Assembly (NCBI RefSeq): GCF_029227915.1
Contig: NC_079876.1
Coordinates: 34,145,828-34,209,827, forward strand
Source: Hydractinia symbiolongicarpus
Lineage: Eukaryota > Cnidaria > Hydrozoa > Anthoathecata > Hydractiniidae
Length of the DNA stretch: 64,000 nt
Reading direction: 5' to 3'
The position numbers and the translations under genes were made by a program. The notes beneath the pieces are model-generated. The model was not told the origin of the DNA and ran no database searches. It saw only the letters and a program-made list of their open reading frames with translations. Positions within the stretch are counted from its first letter, which is position 1. Each line of letters starts with the position of its first letter. Positions 52,501 through 62,700 of the stretch are shown here, in pieces.

Positions 52501-53879
52501 GGAGTCCAATTGTCTCATTTATCACATTTATCAGGTTAAAGTCCAAAGTTAGTTCAATCAAGTCCCACAGTCAATCGTTTCACTGTTAAAAGCCATACAA
52601 CCTAGTAATATCAGAAGAACATCGCTAAATACATGTTGGTACGAATATGTGACCCAACCGTTGTAGCTTAAACGAATTGGCACCGTTAGAAAGTCAATGA
52701 AGTGTAGTTTTTGAAACTGTCGCTATTTCTTCAGCGCGCGATAACGGAGAGGATTGGTCCCACAGAAAAGAACGACTTATTTATCTAAATTTTTAAATAA
52801 AGCGCTACCACAACGCCCAGTGTAATAGTTGATTTCCGGCAATCACGTCAAATTAAGAAGAATGTTTTTTCTTAGAGTCCATATGTGTCATTTATCACAT
52901 TGATCAGGTCACGGTCCAAAACTTGTTCAATTAAGTCCCACAGTCAATCGTTTCACTGTTAAACGCGATGCAACCTAGCAATATCAGATAAATATCGCTA
53001 AATACATGTTGGTACGAAAATGTGACCCAACCGTTGAAACTCAAACGGACTGACACCGTTAAAAAGTCAATGAAATGTAGTTTTTTAAGCTGTAGCTATT
53101 TCTTCAGCGCGCGATAAGGGCTAGGATTGTTCCCAAAGAAAATTTGACTTATTTATCTAATTTTTTAAATGAAGCGCTACAACATCGCCCAGTGTAATCG
53201 CTGAGTTCCCACAATCACGTCAAATTAGGAAGAATGTTATTTCTTGGAGTCCAATTGTCTCACTGATAACATTTATAAGGTCACGGTGCAAAATCAGTTC
53301 AATTATATGCCCCGGTCAATCGTTTGACTGTTAAAAGCCATACAACCTAGTAATATCAGAAAAATATCGCTAAATACATGTTGGTACGAATATGTGACCC
53401 AACCGTTGTAACTCAAACGGATTAACACTGTTAGAAAGTCAGTGAAATGTAGTTTTTAAAACTGTCGCTATTTCTTCCGCGCGATAACGGATAGGATTGG
53501 TCCCACAGAAAAGAACGACTTATTTATCTAAATTTTTAAATGAAGCGGTACCACAGCGCCCAGTGTAATCGCTGATTTGCGGTAATCACGTCAAATTAAG
53601 AAAATGTTTTTTCTTGGAGACCATTTGTGTCATCTATCACATTGATCAGGTCACAGTCCAAAGTTAGTTCAATTAAGTCCCAGAGTCAATCGTTTCACTG
53701 TTAAAAGCGATGCAATCTAGTAATATCAGATAAATATCGCTAAATACATGTTGGTATGAATATGTGACCCAACCGTTGAAACTCAAACGAACTGACACCG
53801 TTTGAAAGTCAATGAAATGTAGTTTTTGAAACTGTCGCTATTTCTTCAGCGCGTGATAACGGCCAGGATTGGTCCAACA
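48668..53879 (+). repeat. Seven-monomer HOR, type III (2606 bp), two tandem copies
   Basis: Copy one is 48,668-51,273, copy two 51,274-53,879. Markers 2606 bp apart are AAAATATCGTTAAATAC (48891 and 51497), AGAAAATAAAACGC (49261 and 51867), AGAAGAACATCGC (50011 and 52617 for GAACATCG), ACGCGATGC (50357 and 52963) and a 2-bp deletion giving TTCTTCCGCGCGATAAC in both copies. The block overlaps the second unit of the preceding 6-mer on the left and the first unit of the next on the right. Confidence 0.88.
51250..51280 (+). other. Recombination junction that skips one monomer
   Basis: Left of about 51,272 the sequence reads GGCCAGGATTGGTCCAACAG, as it does just before every reading-frame monomer (for example 48,278 and 53,860). 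Right of it the sequence continues TAAAAATGACTTATTTATC, as in the next monomer (48,668). The TTAAAAAAGAC and TTAATGGAAGCGC part and one whole monomer are missing between them. The exchange lies in sequence shared by both monomers, so the 372-bp phase is kept. Confidence 0.8.
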
Positions 53880-56800
53880 GTTAAAAAAGACTTATTAATC
53901 TAAATTTTTAATGGAAGCGCTACCACAGCGCCCAGTGAAATCGCTGAGTTTCGGCAATCATTTCAAATTAAGAAGAATGTTAATTCTTGGAGTCCAATTC
54001 TCTCACTTATCACATTCATCAGGTCACAAACCAAAGTTAGTTCAATTAAGTCCCACATTCAATCGTTTCACTGTTGAAAGCGATGCAACCTAGTAATAAC
54101 AGATAAATATCGCTAAATACATGTTGGTACGAATATGTGACGCAACCGTTGTAACTGAAGCGGATTAATACCGTTAGAAAGTTAATGAAATGTAGATCTT
54201 GAAAGTGTCGCTATTTTTTCAGGGCGCGATAACGGCTAGGATTGGTCCCACAGTAAAAATGACTTATTTATCTAAATTTTTAAATCAAGCGCTACCACAG
54301 CGCCCAGTGTAATCGCTGAGTTCCGGCAAGCACATCAAATTAAGAAGAATGTTATTTCTTGGAGACCAGTTGTCTCATTTATCACATTTATCAGGTTGCA
54401 GTACAAGATTAGTTCAATTAAGTCCCACAGTCAATCGTTTCATTGTTAAAAGCGATGCAATCTAGTAATATCAGAAAAATATCGCTAAATACATGTTGGT
54501 ACGAATATGTGACCCAACCATTGTAAATCAAACGGACTGACACAGTTAGAAAGTCAATGAAGTGTAGTTTTGGAAACTGTCGCTATTTCTTCAGCGCGCG
54601 ATAACGGATAGGATTGGTCCCACAGTAAAGAACGACTTATTTATCTAAATTTTTATATAAAGCGCTACCACAACGCCCAGTGTAATCGCTGATTTCCGGC
54701 AATCACGTCAAATTAAGAAGAATGTTTTTTCTTGGAGTCCATTTGTGTCATTTATCACATTGATCAGGTCACGGCCCAAAATCAGTTCAATTATGTGCCA
54801 CAGTCAATCGTTTCACTGTTAAAAGCCATACAACCTAGTAATATCAGAAAAATAACGCTAAATACATGTTGGTACGAATATGTGACCCAACCGTTGTAAC
54901 TCAAACGGATTAACACCGTTAGAAATTTAATGAAATGTAGTTTTTGAAACTGTTGCTATTTCTTCAGCGCGTGATAACGGATAGGATTGGTCCCTCTGAA
55001 AAGAACGACTTATTTATCTAAATTTTTAAATGAAGCGCTACCACAGCGCCCAGTGTAATCGCTGAGTTCCGGCAATCACGTCAAATTAAGAAGAATGTTA
55101 TTTCTTGGAGTCCAATTGTCTCACTTATAACATTTTTAAGGTCGCGGTCCAAAATCAGTTCAATTATGTGCCACAGTCAATCGTTTCACTGTTAAACGCG
55201 ATGCAACCTAGCAATATCAGATAAATATCGCTAAATACATGTTGGTACGAAAATGTGACCCAACCGTTGAAACTCAAACGGACTGACACCGTTAAAAAGT
55301 CAATGAAATGTAGTTTTTTAAGCTGTAGCTATTTCTTCAGCGCGCGATAAGGGCTAGGATTGTTCCCAAAGAAAATTTGACTTATTTATCTAATTTTTTA
55401 AATGAAGCGCTACAACATCGCCCAGTGTAATCGCTGAGTTCCCACAATCACGTCAAATTAGGAAGAATGTTATTTCTTGGAGTCCAATTGTCTCACTGAT
55501 AACATTTATAAGGTCACGGTGCAAAATCAGTTCAATTATATGCCCCAGTCAATCGTTTGACTGTTAAAAGCCATACAACCTAGTAATATCAGAAAAATAT
55601 CGCTAAATACATGTTGGTACAAATATGTGACCCAACCGTTGTAACTCAAACGGATTAACACTGTTAGAAAGTCAGTGAAATGTAGTTTTTAAAACTGTCG
55701 CTATTTCTTCAGCGCGCGATAACGGATAGGATTGGTCCCACAGAAAAGAACGACTTATTTATCTAAATTTTTAAATGAAGCGGTACCACAGCGCCCAGTG
55801 TAATCGCTGATTTGCGGTAATCACGTCAAATTAAGAAAATGTTTTTTCTTGGAGACCATTTGTGTCATCTATCACATTGATCAGGTCACAGTCCAAAGTT
55901 AGTTCAATTAAGTCCCAGAGTCAATCGTTTCACTGTTAAAAGCGATGCAATCTAGTAATATCAGATAAATATCGCTAAATACATGTTGGTACGAATATGT
56001 GACCCAACCGTTGAAACTCAAACGAACTGACACCGTTTGAAAGTCAATGAAATGTAGTTTTTGAAACTGTCGCTATTTCTTCAGCGCGTGATAACGGCCA
56101 GGATTGGTCCAACAGTTAAAAAAGACTTATTAATCTAAATTTTTAATGGAAGCGCTACCACAGCGCCCAGTGAAATCGCTGAGTTTCGGCAATCATTTCA
56201 AATTAAGAAGAATGTTAATTCTTGGAGTCCAATTCTCTCACTTATCACATTCATCAGGTCACAAACCAAAGTTAGTTCAATTAAGTCCCACATTCAATCG
56301 TTTCACTGTTGAAAGCGATGCAACCTAGTAATAACAGATAAATATCGCTAAATACATGTTGGTACGAATATGTGACGCAACCGTTGTAACTGAAGCGGAT
56401 TAATACCGTTAGAAAGTTAATGAAATGTAGATCTTGAAAGTGTCGCTATTTTTTCAGGGCGCGATAACGGCTATGATTGGTCCCACAGTAAAAATGACTT
56501 ATTTATCTAAATTTTTAAATCAAGCGCTACCACAGCGCCCAGTGTAATCGCTGAGTTCCGGCAAGCACATCAAATTAAGAAGAATGTTATTTCTTGGAGA
56601 CCAGTTGTCTCATTTATCACATTTATCAGGTTGCAGTACAAGATTAGTTCAATTAAGTCCCACAGTCAATCGTTTCATTGTTAAAAGCGATGCAATCTAG
56701 TAATATCAGAAAAATATCGCTAAATACATGTTGGTACGACAATGTGACCCAACCATTGTAAATCAAACGGACTGACACAGTTAGAAAGTCAATGAAGTGT

Positions 56801-57420
56801 AGTTTTGGAAACTGTCGCTATTTCTTCAGCGCGCGATAACGGATAGGATTGGTCCCACAGTAAAGAACGACTTATTTATCTAAATTTTTATATAAAGCGC
56901 TACCATAACGCCCAGTGTAATCGCTGATTTCCGGCAATCACGTCAAATTAAGAAGAATGTTTTTTCTTGGAGTCCATTTGTGTCATTTATCACATTGATC
57001 AGGTCACGGCCCAAAATCAGTTCAATTATGTGCCACAGTCAATCGTTTCACTGTTAAAAGCCATACAACCTAGTAATATCAGAAAATAAAACGCTAAATA
57101 CATGTTGGTACGAATATGTGACCCAACCGTTGTAACTCAAACGGATTAACACCGTTAGAAAGTCAATGAAATGTAGTTTTTGAAACTGTTGCTATTTCTT
57201 CAGCGCGTGATAACGGATAGGATTGGTCCCTCTGAAAAGAACGACTTATTTATCTAAATTTTTTTAAATGAAGCGCTACCACAGCGCCCAGTGTAATCGC
57301 TGAGTTCCGGCAATCACGTCAAATTAAGAAGAATGTTATTTCTTGGAGTCCAATTGTCTCACTTATAACATTTATAAGGTCGCGGTCCAAAATCAGTTCA
57401 ATTATGTGCCACAGTCAATC
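52941..57420 (+). repeat. Six-monomer HOR, second pair (2233/2235 bp)
   Basis: This block repeats 45,121-49,538 with an offset of 7820 bp (21 monomers): reading-frame starts at 46091/53911 and 48326/56146 and AGAAAATAAAACGC at 49261/57081 all agree. ACGCG markers lie at 52963 and 55196, 2233 bp apart. The missing 2 bp are explained by the deletion at about 53,477 inherited from the 2606-bp HOR. The second unit has a few private changes, such as GGCTATGATTGG near 56,470. Confidence 0.86.
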
Positions 57421-59755
57421 GTTTCACTGTTAAAAGCGATGCAATCTAGTAATATCAGAAAAATATCGCTAAATACATGTTGGTACGAACATGTGACCCA
57501 ACCATTGTAAATCAAACGGACTGACACAGTTAGAAAGTCAATGAAGTATAGTTTTGGAAACTGTCGCTATTTCTTCAGCGCGCAATAACGGATAGGATTG
57601 GTCCCACAGTAAAGAACGATTTATTTATCTAAATTTTTATACAAATCGCTACCACAACGCCCAGTGTAATCGCTGATTTCCAGCAATCACGTCAAATTAA
57701 GAAGAATGTTTTTTCTTGGAGTCCATTTGTGTCATTTATCACATTGATCAGGTCACGGTCCAAAATCAGTTCAATTATGTGCCACAGTCAATCGTTTCAC
57801 TGTTAAAAGCCATACAACCTAGTAATATCAGAAAAATATCGCTAAATACATGTTGGTACGAATATGTGACCCAACCGTTGTAACTCAAACGGATTAACAC
57901 CGTTAGAAAGTCAATGAAATGTAGTTTTTGAAACTGTTGCTGTTTCTTCAGCGCGTGATAACGGATAGGATTGGTCCCTCTGAAAAGAACGACTTATTTA
58001 TCTAAATTTTTAAATGAAGCGCTACCACAGCGCCCAGTGTAATCGCTTATTGCGGTAATCACGTCAAATTAAGAAGAATGTTTTATCTTGGAGTCCATTT
58101 GTGTCATCTATCACATTGATCAGGTCACAGTCCAAAGTTACTTCAATTAAGTCCCACAGTCAATCGTTTCACTGTTAAAAGCGATGCAACCTAGTAATAT
58201 CAGATAAATATCGCTAAATACATGTTGGTACGAATATGTGACCCAACCGTTAAAACTCAAACGAACTGACAGCGTTAGAAAGTCAATGAAATGTAGTTTT
58301 TGAAACTGTCGCTATTTCTTCAGCGCGCGATTACGGATAGGATTGGTCACACAGAAAAAAACGACTTATTTATCTAAATTTTTAAATAAAGCGCTACTAC
58401 AGCGCCCAGTGTAATAGCTGATTTCCGGCAATCACGTCAAATTCAGAAGAATGTTCTTTCTTGGAGTCCAATTGTCTCACTTTCACATTTATAAGGTCAC
58501 AGTCCATAATCAGTTGAATTAAATCCCACAGCAATCGTTTTACTGTTAAAAGCCATACAACCTAGTAATATCAGAAAAATATCGCTAAGTACATGTTGGT
58601 ACGAATATGTGACCCAACCGTTGTAACTCAAACGGATTGACACCGTTAGAACGTCAATGAAGTGTAGTTTTTGAAACTGTCGCTATTTCTTCAACGCGCG
58701 ATAACGGATAGGATTGGTCCCACAGTAAAAAACGACATATTTATCTAAATTTTTAAATAAGGTGCTACCACAACGCCCAGTGTAATCGCTGAGCTCCGGC
58801 AATCACGTCAAATTAAGAAGAATGTTTTTTCTTGGAGTCCATTTGTGTCATTTATCACATTGATCAGGTCACTGTCCAAAGTTAGTTCAATTAAGTCCCA
58901 CAGTCAATCGTTTCACTGTTAAAGGCGATGCAACCTAGTAATATTAGATAATTATCGCTAAATACATGTTGGTACGAAAATGTGACCCAACCGTTGAAAC
59001 TCAAACGGACTGACAGCGTTAGAAAGTCAATGAAATGTAGTTTTTGAAACTGTCGCTATTTCTTCAGCGCGCGATAACGGATAGGATTGGTCACACAGAA
59101 AAAAACGACTTATTTATCTAAATTTTTAAATAAAGCGCTACTACAGCGCCCAGTGTAATAGCTGATTTCCGGCAATCACGTCAAATTCAGAAGAATGTTC
59201 TTTCTTGGAGTCCAATTGTCTCACTTTCACATTTATAAGGTCACAGTCCATAATCAGTTGAATTAAATCCCACAGCAATCGTTTTACTGTTAAAAGCCAT
59301 ACAACCTAGTAATATCAGAAAAATATCGCTAAGTACATGTTGGTACGAATATGTGACCCAACCGTTGTAACTCAAACGGATTGACACTGTTAGAACGTCA
59401 ATGAAGTGTAGTTTTTGAAACTGTCGCTATTTCTTCAACGCGCGATAACGGATAGGATTGGTCCCACAGTAAAAAACGACTTCTTTATCTAAATTTTTAA
59501 ATAAGGTGCTACCACAACGCCTAGTGTAATCGCTGAGCTCCGGCAATCACGTCAAATTAAGAAGAATGTTTTTTCTTGGAGTCCATTTGTGTCATTTATC
59601 ACATTGATCAGGTCACTGTCCAAAGTTAGTTCAATTAAGTCCCACAGTCAATCGTTTCACTGTTAAAGGCGATGCAACCTAGTAATATTAGATAATTATC
59701 GCTAAATACATGTTGGTACGAAAATGTGACCCAACCGTTGAAACTCAAACGGACT
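57421..59755 (+). repeat. Copy of 42.9-44.1 kb with a 744-bp dimer duplication
   Basis: About 57,831-58,991 copies 42,930-44,090. A two-monomer segment then repeats: 58,268-59,011 and 59,012-59,755, marked by ACAGCGTTAGAAAG (58268 and 59012) and AATTCAGAAGAATGTTC (CTTGG at 58460 and 59204). The left-hand original at 43 kb has one copy, so the dimer gain came after the long-range duplication. Few differences separate the dimers, for example GCGCGCGATTACGG against GCGCGCGATAACGG. Confidence 0.85.
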
Positions 59756-62700
59756 GACACCGTTAAAAAGTCAATGAAATGTAGTTTTTGAAGCTGTAGC
59801 TACTTCTTCAGCGCGCGATAACGGCTAGGATTGGTCCCACAGTAAAATTTGACTTATTTATCTAATTCTTTAAATGAAGTGCTACCACAGCGCCCAGTGT
59901 AATCGCTGAGTTCCGGCAATCACGTCAAACTAAGAAGAATGTTATTTCTTGGAGTCCAATTGTCTCAATTATAACATTTATAAGGTCACAGTCCAAAATC
60001 AGTTCAATTATGTGCCACAGTCAATCGTTTCACTGTTAAAAGCCATACAACCTAGTAATATTAGAAAAATATTGCTAAATACATGTTGGTACGAATATGT
60101 GACCCAACCGTTGTAACTCAAACGGATTAACACCGTTAGAAAGTCAATGAATTGTATTTTTTGAAACTGTCGCTATTTCTTCAGCGTGCGATAATGGCCA
60201 GGATTGGTCCCACAGTAAAAAATGACTTATTAATCTACATTTTTAATTGAAGCGCTACACACAGGGCCCAGTGAAATCGCTGAGTTTCGGCAATCATTTC
60301 AAATTAAGAAGAATGTTATTTCTTGGAGTCCAATTGTCTCACTTTCACATTTATAAGGTCACAGTCCATAATCAGTTCAATTAAGTCTCACAGTCAATCG
60401 TTTCACTGTTAAAAGCCATACAACTTAGTAATACCGGAAAAATATCGCTAAATACATGTTGATACGAATATGTGACCCAACCGTTGTAACTCAAACCGAT
60501 TGACACCGTTAGAACGTCAATGAAGTGTACTTTGTGAAACTGTCGCTATTTCTTCAACGCGCGATAACGGATAGGATTGGTCCCACAGTAAAGAACGACT
60601 TATTTATCTAAATTTTTTAATAAAGTGCTACCACAACGCCCAGTGTAATCGCTGAGTTCCGGCAAACACATCAAATTAGGAAGAATGTTATTTCTTGGAG
60701 TCCAATTGTCTCACTTTCACATTTATAAGGTCACAGTCCATAATCAGTTCAATTAAGTCTCACAGTCAATCGTTTCACTGTTAAAAGCCATACAACTTAG
60801 TAATACCGGAAAAATATCGCTAAATACATGTTGGTACGAATATGTGACCCAACCGTTGTAACTCAAACCGATTGACACCGTTAGAACGTCAATGAAGTGT
60901 AGTTTGTGAAACTGTCGCTATTTCTTCAGCGCGCGATAACGGATAGGATTGGTCCCACAGTAAAGAACGACTTATTTATCTAAATTTTTTAATAAAGTGC
61001 TACCACAACGCCCAGTGTAATCGCTGAGTTCCGGCAAACACATCAAATTAGGAAGAATGTTATTTCTTGGAGTCCAATTGTCTCATTTATCACATTTGTC
61101 AGGTTAAAGTCCAAAGTTAGTTCAATCAAGTCCCAGAGTCAATCGTTTCACTGTTAAAAGCCATACAACCTAGTAATATCAGAAAAATATCGCTAAATAC
61201 ATGTTGGTAGGAACATGTGACCCAACCGTTGTAACTCAAACGGATTGACACCGTTAGAAAGTCAATGAAGTGTAGTTTTTGAAACTGTCGCTATTTCGTC
61301 AGCGCGCGATAACGGATAAGATTGGTCACACAGTAAAGAACGACTTATTTATCTAAATTTTTAAATAAAGCGCCACCACAACGCCCAGTGTAATCGCTGA
61401 TTTCCGGCAATCACGTCAAATTAAGAAGAATGTTTTTTCTTGGAGTCCATTTGTGTCATTTATCACATTGATCAGGTCACGGTCCAAACTGAGTTCAATT
61501 AAGTCCCACAGTCAATCGTTTCACTGTTAAAAGCGATGCAACCTAGTAATATCAGATAATTATCGCTAAATACATGTTGGTACGAAAATGTGACCCAACC
61601 GTTGAAACTCAAACGGACTGACACCGTTAAAAAGTCAATGAAATGTAGTTTTTAAGGCTGTCGCTATTTCTTCAGCGCGCGATAACGGCTAGGATTGGTC
61701 CCACATTAAAAAATAACTTTTTATCTTAATTTTTAATTGAAGCGCTACCACAGCGCCCAGTGTAATCGCTGAGTTTCAGAAATCATTTCATTTTAAGAAG
61801 AATGTTATTTCTTGGAGTCCAATTGTGTCACTATCACATTTATAAGGTCAAAGTCCATAATCAGTTCAATTAAATCCCACAGTCAATCGTTTCACTGTTA
61901 AAAGCCATACAACCTAGCAATATCAGAAGAATATCGCTAAATACATGTTGGTACGAATATGTGACCCAAACGTTGTAACTCAAACGAATTGGCACCGTTA
62001 GAAAGTCAATGAAGTGTAGTTTTTGAAACTGTCGCTATTTCCTCAGCGCGCAATAAAGGAGAGGATTGGTCCCACAGAAAAGAACGACTTATTTATCTAA
62101 ATTTTTAAATAAAGCGCTACCACAACGCCCAGTGCAATAGCTGATTTCCGGCAATCACGTCAAATTAAGAAGAATGTTTTTTCTTAGAGTCCATTTGTGT
62201 CATTTATCACATTGATCAGGTCACGGTCCAAAGTTAGTTCAATTAAGTCCCACAGTCAATCGTTTCACTGTTAAAGGCGATGCAACCTAGTAATATTAGA
62301 TAATTATCGCTAAATACATGTTGGTACGAAAATGTGACCCAACCGTTGAAACTCAAACGGACTGACACCGTTAAAAAGTCAATGAAATGTAGTTTTTGAA
62401 GCTGTAGCTACTTCTTCAGCGCGCGATAACGGCTAGGATTGGTCCCACAGTAAAATTTGACTTATTTATCTAATTCTTTAAATGAAGTGCTACCACAGCG
62501 CCCAGTGTAATCGCTGAGTTCCGGCAATCACGTCAAACTAAGAAGAATGTTATTTCTTGGAGTCCAATTGTCTCAATTATAACATTTATAAGGTCACAGT
62601 CCAAAATCAGTTCAATTATGTGCCACAGTCAATCGTTTCACTGTTAAAAGCCATACAACCTAGTAATATTAGAAAAATATTGCTAAATACATGTTGGTAC

